64,000 nucleotides of DNA from Arcicella rigui. Lineage in GTDB: Bacteria; Bacteroidota; Bacteroidia; Cytophagales; Spirosomataceae. Both the position numbers and the translations under genes were made by a program. Under the pieces are notes generated by a model. That model saw only the letters and a list, made by a program, of their open reading frames with translations. It ran no database searches and was not told where the DNA came from. The stretch is from NCBI RefSeq assembly GCF_034929435.1, contig NZ_JAYFUM010000029.1, positions 1-64,000 on the forward strand, given 5' to 3'. Shown piece by piece: positions 9,474 to 18,305 of the stretch; the stretch's first letter is position 1; each line of letters begins with the position of its first letter.

Positions 9474-10886
9474 ATGAAAAAAATACTTTTTGCCTTATTA
9501 GTGGCAAGTTTACTTCAAGGTTGTGCTGGTTCAAAAAGTACTACCAGTACCAATGCCAATCCCGAAGCACCTAAAGAATCATATATGTACAATGGAAAAC
9601 AAGTGGAAAAAAGCCTTTCGACGATTGGCATTCCTTTTGAAATTTCGATGACAGATATTGAAAATCAAATCAATGTCAATGTAAAAGATTTGATTTACGA
9701 AGATAATAGTATGGACGACAACAACTTTGACAATTTTATGTGCAAAGTAAATAAGCGTTCAAACATTACTGTCACGACCAAAGACAATAACTTTTTATTC
9801 AACGTACCGCTTAAAGTTTGGGTACGTGCTGGCTATAAAGTAATGGGAATTTCTATTCCTCCGCAAGAGTTAGCTTTTGATTTTAACCTTAAATTCGGTA
9901 CAAATTTTTCAATTGCTCCAAACTGGACAGCAAGTGTCAAGAGTTTCCCGATGGGTTATGAATGGATAAAAAAGCCAACCCTACGCTTGGCTGGCTACGA
10001 AATTCCGATTACAGCTTTGGTAGAAAGAGCTTTAAATTCACAACAAGCTACTTTATTGAAATCGTTGGACGATGCCGTAAAGAAAAATGTAGAAATCAAA
10101 AAGTATGTGGTACAGGCTTGGAATACTGCCATGCAACCTTATTTACTTTCTGAAAAATATCGTACTTGGCTAAAAGTAACGCCAATCGGTTTGCAGATGA
10201 CACCCCTTGAAACTGTCAACAATAAAGTGAAGGCAACCATCGGCATACAAGCTTATACAGAAACCATTACAGGAGCAAAACCTTCTTATTTACCTGTTAA
10301 TTCAGTCCCAGATTTAAAGTTAGTGAATGATATTCCAGATATTTTCAAAGTTGGCATTATCGCTGAAATTCCTTTAAGTGAAGCCGCAAAACTTACAGCG
10401 GATACTTTAATTGGGCAAAATTTCTCGTTCAAAGATGGCAAGTACAACGTGAGTGTAACCGAAATTGACATTTACGGCGAACAAGAGCAAATGGTGATTA
10501 AAGCAGGTTTGAAAGGAAGTATCAACGGAAATATTTATTACAAAGGAATTCCTACTTATAATCCTGCTAATCAGACGATTTATTTAGAAAATTTCGACTA
10601 TGATTTAAAAACCAAAAACGTTTTGATAAGTACAGCCAATTGGTTTTTTCAAGGTAAATTTGCTAAAAATATGAAGGACGCTTTGACCTTTAAAATTGGC
10701 GGACAAATTGATGCCATGAAAAAACAAATGCAGGCAAATCTGAGCAATAACAAAGTAGCAAAAGGCATAACGCTCAACGGAAACATCAATGAACTGACGC
10801 CAGATAAGGTATATCTAACGCCCAATTCTATCATTGCGGTAATCAATGCCAATGGAAAGTTAGACATAAAAGTAGATGGTTTGTAA
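9474..10886 (+). CDS. DUF4403 family lipoprotein
   Basis: 470 residues. The start MKKILFALLVASLLQGC is a lipoprotein signal with Cys17 as the modified residue, so the protein is membrane anchored and faces outward or the periplasm. The rest is one long beta-rich DUF4403 domain, with the repeated pattern of paired halves typical of this family, ending in VINANGKLDIKVDG. DUF4403 resembles lipid-binding TULIP-type folds in published structure work; no function is shown here. rnpB follows after 21 bp, with its promoter overlapping the 3' flank. Confidence 0.85.
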   Translation: MKKILFALLVASLLQGCAGSKSTTSTNANPEAPKESYMYNGKQVEKSLSTIGIPFEISMTDIENQINVNVKDLIYEDNSMDDNNFDNFMCKVNKRSNITVTTKDNNFLFNVPLKVWVRAGYKVMGISIPPQELAFDFNLKFGTNFSIAPNWTASVKSFPMGYEWIKKPTLRLAGYEIPITALVERALNSQQATLLKSLDDAVKKNVEIKKYVVQAWNTAMQPYLLSEKYRTWLKVTPIGLQMTPLETVNNKVKATIGIQAYTETITGAKPSYLPVNSVPDLKLVNDIPDIFKVGIIAEIPLSEAAKLTADTLIGQNFSFKDGKYNVSVTEIDIYGEQEQMVIKAGLKGSINGNIYYKGIPTYNPANQTIYLENFDYDLKTKNVLISTANWFFQGKFAKNMKDALTFKIGGQIDAMKKQMQANLSNNKVAKGITLNGNINELTPDKVYLTPNSIIAVINANGKLDIKVDGL

Positions 10887-10895
10887 AAACTACAC

Positions 10896-10903
10896 TAACT
10901 TTG
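10896..10903 (+). promoter_or_regulatory. rnpB -7 element
   Basis: TAACTTTG matches TAnnTTTG exactly. It lies 4 nt before the predicted RNase P RNA 5' end at 10908, which is the expected spacing. No good -33 TTTG was found at 19-21 nt. Confidence 0.6.
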
Positions 10904-10907
10904 TAGC

Positions 10908-11307
10908 AGAAAGCATTCGTCTTATCGCCTTTGTGAATGCAAGGGAGGAAAGTCTGGACAACACAGAGCATCATGCTTCCTAACGGGAAGGTGCGGTTTT
11001 GGCGACGAAACTGTAACAGCAAGTGCCACAGAAAATTACCGCCCGAAAGGGTAAGGGTGAAAAGGTAGAGTAAGAGACTACCGCTCGTTTGGCGACAAAC
11101 GAGGCATAGGTAAACCTCATGAGTTGAAAGACCAAATAGGCTGGCAAGCGGCGTTGGCAACAACAAAGTAAAGGGCGGCTCGTTCGTGTCAGTGGGTAGG
11201 TTGATAGAGGTAGTAGGTGACTACTATTCGAGATAAATGATAAGACTTTTGGAAATTTCTGCAAAGAAAAATTCAATTGACAGAATCCGGCTTATAGAAT
11301 GTTTTCT
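10908..11307 (+). ncRNA. rnpB: RNase P RNA (bacterial class A)
   Basis: The catalytic RNA of RNase P, which trims 5' leaders from tRNA precursors. The universally conserved P4 strands are clear: GGAGGAAAGTC at 10944-10954 and ACAGAATCCGGCTTAT at 11280-11295. P1 pairs AGAAAGCATTC (10908-10918) with GAATGTTTTCT (11297-11307); P2 pairs GTCTTATC (10919-10926) with GATAAGAC (11239-11246). The interior holds GGTAAGGGTG-like and AGAGACTACCG blocks seen in class A RNAs. Ends were set from P1. The -7 element at 10896-10903 and the terminator at 11319-11356 fit these ends. Confidence 0.95.
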
Positions 11308-11318
11308 AACATATTTTG

Positions 11319-11356
11319 AAAAGCCCTGTATGAATTTTAATCATGCAGGGCTTTTT
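11319..11356 (+). terminator. rnpB terminator
   Basis: AAAAGCCCTGTATGA pairs with TCATGCAGGGCTTTT (one G-U pair), followed by a short T-run, 11 nt past the rnpB 3' end. Confidence 0.85.
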
Positions 11357-11430
11357 GCTTGAAATAAACCGAAAAAAATCCGTAAAATATTTTTCTTTAT
11401 CAAAACTCAAAATATTTTGTTCATCTGTTC

Positions 11431-11460
11431 TTGCTAAGTCTCTAATTTTAACTATCTTTG
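11431..11460 (+). promoter_or_regulatory. rpsP promoter
   Basis: TTG (11431-11433), a 19-nt spacer, then TATCTTTG (11453-11460): a full Bacteroidota sigma-A-type promoter. It predicts a leader of about 55 nt. Confidence 0.75.
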
Positions 11461-11486
11461 CACTCCAATTTACAAATACCATAACC

Positions 11487-11503
11487 GAAGGACGGGTTCC
11501 TTC
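11487..11503 (+). promoter_or_regulatory. Hairpin in the rpsP leader
   Basis: GAAGGA-CGGGT-TCCTTC forms a 6-bp stem with a 5-nt G/C-rich loop, 20 nt before the rpsP start codon. It may be a ribosomal-protein leader structure for autoregulation, or only a weak chance hairpin. Confidence 0.35.
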
Positions 11504-11522
11504 ACTAAAACGTAAATAAAAA

Positions 11523-12041
11523 ATGGCTGTTAAAATTAGATTAGCACGTCGTGGACGTAAAAAATTAGCGATGTATGACATCGTTATCGCTGACGCAAGA
11601 GCTCCACGTGACGGTAAATTCATTGAGAAAATCGGAACGTACAATCCAAATACAAACCCTGCTTCAATCAACTTGAACGAAGAAAGTGCTTTGAAATGGG
11701 TTTTAAACGGTGCTCAACCAACAGATACTACTCGTGCAATTTTGTCATATAAAGGTATATTGTTGAAAAAACACTTGCAAGTGGGTGTGAACAAAGGTGC
11801 AATTTCTCAAGAAGTTGCAGATGCTAAATTTAATGACTGGAAAGTAAGCAAAGATTTAAAAATCTCTGGCAAAACTGATGGCCTTGATGCAAGCAAAGCT
11901 GCTGAAAAAGCTGCTCGTTTAGCAAGAGAAATCGAAATCAACGCTGCTCGTGCCGCTGCAATTGCTAAGAAAAATGCAGTAGTAGAAGAAGTTGCAGCTG
12001 AAGAAGCTGAAGCTCCAGCAACTGAAGAAGCCGCTGAGTAA
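11523..12041 (+). CDS. rpsP: 30S ribosomal protein S16
   Basis: 172 residues. Residues 1-85 are the S16 domain (MAVKIRLARRGRKKLAMYDI, then GTYNPNT and WVLNGAQPTDT). This protein helps assemble the 5' domain of 16S rRNA in the small subunit. The remaining 85 residues are a lysine/alanine-rich helix ending in a glutamate/alanine-rich acidic tail. Long S16 tails are usual in Bacteroidota, whereas the Escherichia coli protein has about 82 residues. It is the first gene of the conserved rpsP-rimM-trmD order. It has its own promoter (11431-11460) and terminator (12062-12110), so it is partly uncoupled from rimM. Confidence 0.97.
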   Translation: MAVKIRLARRGRKKLAMYDIVIADARAPRDGKFIEKIGTYNPNTNPASINLNEESALKWVLNGAQPTDTTRAILSYKGILLKKHLQVGVNKGAISQEVADAKFNDWKVSKDLKISGKTDGLDASKAAEKAARLAREIEINAARAAAIAKKNAVVEEVAAEEAEAPATEEAAE

Positions 12042-12061
12042 TTTCTGAAGAAAATTATCAT

Positions 12062-12110
12062 AAAAAATGATACAAAACTCTTTATTAAAAGTTGTTTTGT
12101 ATCATTTTTT
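12062..12110 (+). terminator. rpsP terminator
   Basis: AAAAAATGATACAAAAC (12062-12078) pairs perfectly over 17 bp with 12094-12110, ending in a T-run; the loop is 15 nt. The right arm also contains the -33 TTTG of the rimM promoter. Confidence 0.85.
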
Positions 12111-12126
12111 ATTATCCATACTTTTG
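12096..12126 (+). promoter_or_regulatory. rimM-trmD promoter
   Basis: TTTG (12096-12099), a 19-nt spacer, TACTTTTG (12119-12126): full match to the Bacteroidota promoter. It overlaps the rpsP terminator and gives a leader of about 90 nt. Confidence 0.7.
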
Positions 12127-12224
12127 TTTTGTGAAATTAATCACTTGTTTTTCAGCCAATTAAGATTCAACAAGAAAGACTCACAAAAATTTATCTATCA
12201 ATTGCAATTTGATAATCTTATAAA

Positions 12225-12752
12225 ATGACAAAAAATGATTGTTTTGAATTAGGAAAAATCACCAAAACACACGGACTAAAAGGCGAAGTAATTCTTTGGC
12301 TGGATGTAGATTTTCCTGAAGATTATGAAGACTTAGAAAGCCTTTTTTTGGAAGTAAATGGCGAATTAGTACCCTATTTTATTGAAACTTATCGTCCATC
12401 AGGCAATCGTGCGATTGTCCATTTTGAAGATATTACTACTTTAGAAAAAGCTGAAACTTTAGTGAACCTAAATGCTTTCTTGCCTTTGGAGGAATTACCA
12501 GAATTAGACGATGACCAATTTTATTACCACGAAATCATTGGTTTTCAGGTTATTGATAAACAATTAGGTACTCTGGGTACAGTACAAACCGTACACGCCA
12601 TGCAAGCACAGGATTTATTGGTGATGGATTATAAAGGCAAAGAAGTATTTATTCCTGTAATTGATGAAATCGTACTTGATGCCGACAAAGCTGCCAAAGT
12701 ATTGAATGTAAACTTACCAGATGGTTTGTTGGATGTATATTTAGAAGATTAA
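12225..12752 (+). CDS. rimM: Ribosome maturation factor RimM
   Basis: 175 residues. It binds S19 and helps mature the head of the 30S subunit and its 16S rRNA. The N-terminal RimM beta barrel starts with FELGKITKTHGLKGEV (about 6-21), and the C-terminal PRC barrel runs from about 95 with FYYHEIIGFQV to the end, including FIPVIDEIVL. Length and layout are standard. The gene is 5 bp ahead of trmD, so the two are co-transcribed, and it has a separate promoter from rpsP. Confidence 0.96.
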   Translation: MTKNDCFELGKITKTHGLKGEVILWLDVDFPEDYEDLESLFLEVNGELVPYFIETYRPSGNRAIVHFEDITTLEKAETLVNLNAFLPLEELPELDDDQFYYHEIIGFQVIDKQLGTLGTVQTVHAMQAQDLLVMDYKGKEVFIPVIDEIVLDADKAAKVLNVNLPDGLLDVYLED

Positions 12753-12757
12753 TTATC

Positions 12758-13444
12758 ATGCGAATAGATATTATCTCAGTAGTTCCTAAATTGATGGAGA
12801 GCTTTTTTGCTCATTCTATCCTCAAACGTGGACAAGAGGCAGGTCATGTAGAAGTAGTTTTGCACGACCTTCGTGATTATTCTTTATCAAAACAACGCCA
12901 AGTGGATGACTACGCCTTTGGTGGTGGTGCAGGTATGGTGATGTCTATTGAACCTATTGCACGTTGTATTCGCCACTTACAGAGCGAAAGAAGCTACGAT
13001 GAAATCATTTACATGACGCCCGACGGCGATACTTTCAACCAACAGACGGCTAATTATCTTTCTTTACAAGGAAATTTATTGTTTTTGTGTGGACATTATA
13101 AAGGTGTTGACCAAAGAGTACGTGATATGTTCGTAACGAAAGAAATCTCTATTGGCGATTATGTACTTTCGGGCGGAGAATTAGCGGCGGCGGTTTGTGC
13201 AGATGCTATCATTCGCTTGATTCCGGGAGTATTAAATGATGAAACTTCGGCACTGACAGATTCATTTCAAGACAATCTTTTAGCTCCGCCAGTTTATACT
13301 CGCCCAGCCGAATTTGAAGGAATTGCCGTTCCAGAAGTATTACTTTCTGGTCATGAAGCTAAAATTAACGAATGGCGTTTTGAACAATCTGTTGAGCGTA
13401 CTCGTAACAAACGCCCAGATTTGTTTAAAAAAACAGGCTTATAA
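12758..13444 (+). CDS. trmD: tRNA (guanine-37-N1)-methyltransferase
   Basis: 228 residues. It methylates G37 next to the anticodon using S-adenosylmethionine, which prevents frameshifting. The SPOUT-fold core is visible: MRIDIISVVPKLMESFF at the N-terminus, GGGAGMVM, LCGHYKGVDQRV, then the knot region SIGDYVLSGGELAA, which binds the cofactor. The C-terminal helical domain carries RPAEFEGIAVPEVLLSGHH-like residues (VPEVLLSGHEAKI). The downstream rplS often found in other phyla is absent. Confidence 0.97.
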   Translation: MRIDIISVVPKLMESFFAHSILKRGQEAGHVEVVLHDLRDYSLSKQRQVDDYAFGGGAGMVMSIEPIARCIRHLQSERSYDEIIYMTPDGDTFNQQTANYLSLQGNLLFLCGHYKGVDQRVRDMFVTKEISIGDYVLSGGELAAAVCADAIIRLIPGVLNDETSALTDSFQDNLLAPPVYTRPAEFEGIAVPEVLLSGHEAKINEWRFEQSVERTRNKRPDLFKKTGL

Positions 13445-13868
13445 CTCAAAATATAGCATAATTACTTAGACAACACAGGTACTTTGTAGTCAATAATATT
13501 CATTTCAAGCTTATTTTTCAGAAAAGAGCAAAAAAATTCTTGAAATAATTGTATTATATATTTAATTATTTGTATTTTTTATTAAATTTGTATCATAAGT
13601 CTCGAACAAGAAAATATCAAGGCTTTGTAAAGGAATAGACATTTCATTCTGAGTACATATTTAAAATCAAGGAATAAAAATATTAAATAAAGTAAGGATT
13701 ATATTTAGAAAGCCTGATGTCATTGGCATTGGGCTTTTTTGTGCTTTTCATTGAATTAATTCATAAAAGAGAAAGATTATCGCTATTTTCGCTGTTTTTT
13801 AACAAGGTATTGTTTCTTCAACAATTCGGAGAAATTTTAGCTTGTTGGTTTACTTAAAAAATCTTTGT
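13445..13868. other. Intergenic region with orphan -7 element and terminator
   Basis: 424 bp without a convincing gene. TAAATTTG at 13583-13590 matches the -7 consensus (no clear -33), and an intrinsic terminator sits at 13709-13740. They could frame a small RNA of about 145 nt, or the terminator may simply serve trmD. Confidence 0.4.
13709..13740 (+). terminator. Intrinsic terminator upstream of the glycosyltransferase
   Basis: AAAGCCTGATG pairs with CATTGGGCTTT (two G-U pairs) and is followed by a T-run. It ends rimM-trmD read-through or a small RNA. Confidence 0.7.
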
Positions 13869-14864
13869 ATGGATGTATCCATTATTATCATCAATTATAA
13901 ATCATCAGAGTTAATTATCAATTGTATTTCTTCTATTAAAGAATTTACAAAAAACCTTGAGTACGAAATTATTATAGTAGATAACCATTCAGAAGACCAT
14001 TCTGAAAGTAATATTAAATCAAAACATCCAGACATTGTTTGGATTCCAGTTTCTTATAATGCAGGTTTTTCACGTGCCAACAATGTAGGAATGGCAGCAG
14101 CGAAAGGCAAGTACTTCTTATTATTGAATCCTGATACGCTTCTTTTTGAAAACACTATTCACAAGTCTGTTGAACGACTCAAACAACATCCAGATGTGGC
14201 TGTGATTGGCGGTTTGCAAGTCACCGCAAATTTAGAAGCCATGCACTATTTCAGAAATCGAAATGAATTTTTGAAGTTTTTAATCGTATTACCCAATAGT
14301 TTGAACCAATGGCTTGATAAAATTTTTCCAAATCCTGTTTTTGAAGACGAAAATCAGGCTGAATTAACTTGTGGTGCATTCATGCTCCTAAGCCGAGAAA
14401 CAGTAGCTTTGGCTGGAAAAATGGATGAGGATTTCTTTATGTATGCCGAAGATTTTGAGTGGGCTGGAAGACTAAGGAAAGTAGGAAAATTATGTTATTA
14501 TCCAGATATTCGCTTTGTTCACCTCGAAAAAGATTCTCCTTTTAGACGAACTAATATTTCGCCAATCAATAGATTTGGAACGCAAATGCAAGTATCAAAT
14601 CTGCTTTGGATTCGTAAAGAATATGGTTTAGCATTTTATCTTTTTCTTATTTTTCATTACGTTTCTTTAGCTACATTCTTTTATGTGTGGAAAATATTTG
14701 TCAATATCTCAAAGTTGAGAAATCCTTTTGGAGAATTGAGAAGCCAAAAAATTGTAGCACTCAAAACCCTTGTTTATCTTAAATTCTTCTGGAAAACTGT
14801 GTTTAAAATAAAAGGTTTTTACAAAATCGCCACAGAAGATAACATAGATGTACGATTCAAATAA
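13869..14864 (+). CDS. Family 2 glycosyltransferase (WbbL-like)
   Basis: 331 residues from the chosen ATG. An upstream ATG at 13842 would add nine residues before the family's normal MDVSIIIINYKS start. The GT-A fold is plain: DVSIIIINY, EIIIVDNHSED, SYNAGFSRANNVGM, and the metal-binding DxD-like LLNPDT (about residue 96), then EDFEW as the catalytic acid region. This is the dTDP-rhamnosyltransferase-like GT2 group that builds cell-surface glycans. A C-terminal hydrophobic segment (AFYLFLIFHYVSLATFFYVW) suggests inner-membrane attachment. It stands alone; its stop lies inside a hairpin shared with the convergent T9SS gene. Confidence 0.9.
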   Translation: MDVSIIIINYKSSELIINCISSIKEFTKNLEYEIIIVDNHSEDHSESNIKSKHPDIVWIPVSYNAGFSRANNVGMAAAKGKYFLLLNPDTLLFENTIHKSVERLKQHPDVAVIGGLQVTANLEAMHYFRNRNEFLKFLIVLPNSLNQWLDKIFPNPVFEDENQAELTCGAFMLLSRETVALAGKMDEDFFMYAEDFEWAGRLRKVGKLCYYPDIRFVHLEKDSPFRRTNISPINRFGTQMQVSNLLWIRKEYGLAFYLFLIFHYVSLATFFYVWKIFVNISKLRNPFGELRSQKIVALKTLVYLKFFWKTVFKIKGFYKIATEDNIDVRFK

Positions 14865-14903
14865 TAAAGGTTCATCTCTTTTCAAGCGTGAACTTTTATT
14901 ATT
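14860..14903. terminator. Bidirectional terminator overlapping both stop codons
   Basis: AATAATAAAGGTTCA (14860-14874) pairs over 15 bp with 14889-14903 (one G-U on one strand). The stop codons of the glycosyltransferase (+) and the T9SS plug gene (-) both touch the arms. Confidence 0.75.
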
Positions 14904-16198
14904 TAGCGATTTTTCAGCAATACATAGCCCACCAAAGCATCAGCCCTCGCTCCTATTGGTCGATGATACACCAATACTTCATACACATTTTCAGTTTGTG
15001 AATGTGTGCCTTCTAATTCAGTTTCACTGATATTTCCTGAAGCATCTTTCGTAACATAATTGTAATTATAAACACCTTGCTTGAGCTGAATAAAGGCTTC
15101 ATAAGACTGACTTTCAGGCACATAGTGCATTTGATTGACTTCATTGAGCTGCCAATCGTTGAAAGCACCGTTTATATATACTTTTTTGTTGTCTAATGAA
15201 TCCATCTTCAATTGAAAACTAAAACGTACATAGTCAGATTCGGTGTCGCCTCTGTTTGTTTCATAATTATCAATCACATACATCCCGTTAAAATCATTAT
15301 TTGAAACATAACCCAAACCATTTTGTGGTTTTTCACTCCGAATTTCAATAATACTTTCTTGTGGCCCTTGAATAATCTTATCTATTCCTACCAGTTTTTG
15401 CTGTGTACTTCTCCCATCGAATAATCTAAATTCATTCAATCCTTCCATTTGGTTTTCGCCTTCAAAGAATTGATAATCTATTTTTTGATTATAGGCATCT
15501 ATCATAAATGGTTTTAGATTACTGAGTACTCTACTATCTCTAAAGTTTTGTCGAATCAAAATCTTTAAATCCATTTTCGGGTCTAATACTTCATAACCAG
15601 CGTAATTGACGCTAAAATTTACCTGTTGATGCGTAAGTCTTTTCTGTGCATTGTTTGGAAAAACAACACTTCCCGAAACTCTTAACTGATTTTGATAAAC
15701 CAAAAATCTACGAGTAAACATAATATCGTTTTCATTCCGATTTTTATAAACAATTACTAAAAAATTACCCGCAACTTTGGTTTTGGGAATTTCTGCGGCA
15801 AAGTGAATATAAGGGATTTTGGTAGCAAATGAGTTGTGATAATCATTGATTGGGAAGTCATTGAATTCTGTTAAAAATTCAACATCATTAAGCGAAGAGG
15901 GAGTCCAATCGGCATTGCAGTGAACAATTTTTACCCGAAAATTACTAAACTCTGTCGCCAAACAATCAAATTCTAATTTGAGTACTTGTGCATCCGTCAG
16001 GTTTAAAACGGGTGGATTCAGGGTTTCCTGTGGATTTTTAGTGATACTTAATACAGGATACAATTGAACAGTACGAATATAATTTTCGTAAATGTGGTTA
16101 TCGTAAATGATTTTCTTATCTTCATTAAAAGTCTTTTTCTTTTGTGAAAAAAGCGTAAAAGAGAGCAAAAGTAAGAGTAAAGTTTGCGTAATTTTCAT
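14903..16198 (-). CDS. Type IX secretion system plug protein (DUF5103)
   Basis: 431 residues with an N-terminal signal peptide (MKITQTLLLLLLSFTLFSQ, about 1-19). The DUF5103 family, renamed T9SS_plug, closes the SprA/Sov translocon on the periplasmic side. Recognisable stretches are YIRTVQLYPV, LKLEFDCLATEFSNFRVKIV-type text near 85-105 and the C-terminal second domain with YINGAFNDWQLNE and a carbohydrate-binding-like fold. Type IX secretion moves adhesins and enzymes across the outer membrane and drives gliding in Bacteroidota. No other T9SS gene is nearby, which is normal since these genes are scattered. Confidence 0.88.
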   Translation of the reverse strand: MKITQTLLLLLLSFTLFSQKKKTFNEDKKIIYDNHIYENYIRTVQLYPVLSITKNPQETLNPPVLNLTDAQVLKLEFDCLATEFSNFRVKIVHCNADWTPSSLNDVEFLTEFNDFPINDYHNSFATKIPYIHFAAEIPKTKVAGNFLVIVYKNRNENDIMFTRRFLVYQNQLRVSGSVVFPNNAQKRLTHQQVNFSVNYAGYEVLDPKMDLKILIRQNFRDSRVLSNLKPFMIDAYNQKIDYQFFEGENQMEGLNEFRLFDGRSTQQKLVGIDKIIQGPQESIIEIRSEKPQNGLGYVSNNDFNGMYVIDNYETNRGDTESDYVRFSFQLKMDSLDNKKVYINGAFNDWQLNEVNQMHYVPESQSYEAFIQLKQGVYNYNYVTKDASGNISETELEGTHSQTENVYEVLVYHRPIGARADALVGYVLLKNR

Positions 16199-16265
16199 AG
16201 AGCTATATCGAGAGTGAAACTTTTAAGTCTGAAATAACGAAATTTATATTTTTTTATTCTAAACC

Positions 16266-16307
16266 AAAAAACGCAAACAAACAGAGGTACTGCTCATTTG
16301 CGTTTTT
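16266..16307 (-). terminator. Terminator of the ABC-F gene
   Basis: AAAAACGCAAA (16267-16277) pairs perfectly with TTTGCGTTTTT (16297-16307). On the minus strand a T-run follows the second arm, just 3' of the ABC-F gene. Confidence 0.75.
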
Positions 16308-16358
16308 GTTGTTACTTAATGTAATTTTATAAAAATACTTACTGTGAAATCTCAAAAA

Positions 16359-18293
16359 TTACTGCACTAAGCTTTCTAATTCTTCAATTTCGAGCATTAC
16401 TTCTTCCCAAGTGTCGTTGGCTTCTTCCAGTAAATTCAAGATTTTCTGATAAGCTTCATTTTCCCGTCTTAAAGCCTCTGGGTCTTTAAAAGTAATCGGG
16501 TCGGCAAGTGTTTTTTCTTTATCTACTTTTTGCTTTTCTAATTTAGCAATCTCGTTTTCTGTATCTGTCAATTTCTGATTAAGCTTTTTAAGGTTCTTTT
16601 GAGCCTCTTTTTTCGCAAAATCATCCATTGGTTTTTTCTCTACTACTTTTTCAACGGTCTTTTTAGGCGAAACTTCTTTGCTAAATTCACCATTTAAGCG
16701 ACGTTGTTCCATCCAAGTTTCGTACTCATCATAAGTACCCGGATATACTTTAATTTCTTCGTCTTCGATATACCAAATTTTATTAGCAATTTCAGAAACA
16801 AAGAAACGGTCGTGAGAAACTACTACATAAGTACCTTCATATTGTTGAAGAGCTTGAATCAAGATGTTCACAGACATCATATCCAAGTGGTTGGTAGGCT
16901 CATCAAGTAGCAAAAAGTTAGCTTCCGAAATCAATACTTTCGCCAAAGCAACCCTTGATTTTTCTCCACCCGAAAGTACTTTAATCTTTTTGAAAGCATC
17001 ATCGCCCGAAAACAAGAAACACCCCAAGATACTTCTCAACTCAGTCTCAAGTTTACCTGTACCAGTCATTTTCAATTCGTCTAAGAGCGTATTATTAATG
17101 TCAAGGCTTTCTAATTGGTGCTGTGCATAGAATGAATCTATCACATTATGCCCCATTTTACGCTCACCATCAAATTGTTCTGAACCATCAATAATTCTTA
17201 ATACCGTAGATTTCCCTTTACCGTTTGCTCCAATTAAAGCAATTTTGTCGCCTCTTTCGATTACGGCATTAGTATTAGTCAGAATTCTTTTAGGCCCGTA
17301 AGCTTTAGTTACGTCTTCTAAGTGCATGATAAAACGCCCCGGCTGAGTACCAAAATTGAATTTAAAATTCACTTTAGCGTTCTCGTCCAAAACATCATCT
17401 ATCAATTCTAATCTTTCTAAAGCTTTTACTCTCGATTGTACTTGTCTTGCTTTCGTAGCTTTTGCTTTAAATCGAGTAATAAATCTTTCGGTTTGTTTGA
17501 TTGCCTGCTGTTGGTTTTCATAAGCTCCTTTTTGAATCTCATTTCTCAAAGCTTTTTCTTCCATATAAAAAGAGTAATTTCCAGAATATGGAATCAACTT
17601 TGAACCAGCAACTTCAACAATGGTTGTAACGGTGTTATCTAAGAAATATCTATCGTGGGAAACTACAATAATTGCTCCTTCATAAGTATTAATATAGTTT
17701 TCAACCCATTCAATAGACGGTAAGTCCAAGTGGTTGGTAGGCTCATCCAGCATCAATAGCGACGGTCTTTGCAAAAGTAGTTTTGCTAACATCACACGCA
17801 TACGCCAACCTCCAGAAAACTTCTTTAAGGGTTGAGAAAGCTCGTCGGTACTAAAACCTAAACCTTCCAGAATTGCCTCTGCTTCAGACTGAATGGTATA
17901 ACCGCCCAAAGCTTCAAATTCTTCTTGAAAACGAGCGAGCTTATTTACATCGTCATCTTCAAAATTGGTTTCCATTTTATGTAAAACCTTGTCGATTTCA
18001 GCTTGCAAGAAGTTTTGTCTTTCAAAAGCCTGCATGGCTACCGAAAGAATAGAATCGTCACTTTGATAAGAAAGTAAGTCTTGGTTTAAGAATCCAATCG
18101 TACAATCCCCAGATTTAGAGATACTTCCTCCATCGGGCAAGTACTCGCCGTTGATAATACGTAGTAAGGTAGATTTACCTGTACCATTTGCCCCAATAAG
18201 ACCGATTTTGTCTTTGGGTTTGATATGTAAGTTCGCCCCATCATACATTGGGCGAGAACCGAAATAAAACGAAAGATTATTGATAGATAACAT
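16359..18293 (-). CDS. ABC-F family ATPase (Uup/YdiF-like)
   Basis: 644 residues with two ATP-binding cassettes and no membrane segment, the ABC-F plan. The first cassette has Walker A GANGTGKST (about 34-42), signature FSGGWRMRV and Walker B LLMLDEPTNHLD. The second has GANGKGKST, LSGGEKSRVALAK and FLLLDEPTNHLD. Between them lies the charged linker arm typical of ribosome-interacting members, and the last 90 residues form a coiled coil (KKLNQKLTDTENEIAKLEKQ). Such proteins bind the ribosomal E site and relieve stalled or drug-bound ribosomes; which member this is cannot be told. A -7 element ends 4 nt before the ATG, so the mRNA may be leaderless. Confidence 0.95.
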   Translation of the reverse strand: MLSINNLSFYFGSRPMYDGANLHIKPKDKIGLIGANGTGKSTLLRIINGEYLPDGGSISKSGDCTIGFLNQDLLSYQSDDSILSVAMQAFERQNFLQAEIDKVLHKMETNFEDDDVNKLARFQEEFEALGGYTIQSEAEAILEGLGFSTDELSQPLKKFSGGWRMRVMLAKLLLQRPSLLMLDEPTNHLDLPSIEWVENYINTYEGAIIVVSHDRYFLDNTVTTIVEVAGSKLIPYSGNYSFYMEEKALRNEIQKGAYENQQQAIKQTERFITRFKAKATKARQVQSRVKALERLELIDDVLDENAKVNFKFNFGTQPGRFIMHLEDVTKAYGPKRILTNTNAVIERGDKIALIGANGKGKSTVLRIIDGSEQFDGERKMGHNVIDSFYAQHQLESLDINNTLLDELKMTGTGKLETELRSILGCFLFSGDDAFKKIKVLSGGEKSRVALAKVLISEANFLLLDEPTNHLDMMSVNILIQALQQYEGTYVVVSHDRFFVSEIANKIWYIEDEEIKVYPGTYDEYETWMEQRRLNGEFSKEVSPKKTVEKVVEKKPMDDFAKKEAQKNLKKLNQKLTDTENEIAKLEKQKVDKEKTLADPITFKDPEALRRENEAYQKILNLLEEANDTWEEVMLEIEELESLVQ

Positions 18294-18297
18294 ACTA

Positions 18298-18305
18298 CAA
18301 AGGTA
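18298..18305 (-). promoter_or_regulatory. -7 element directly before the ABC-F start codon
   Basis: The minus strand reads TACCTTTG (TAnnTTTG match). The ATG follows 4 nt later, which puts the transcription start at or next to the A of the ATG. No good -33 box is seen. Confidence 0.45.
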
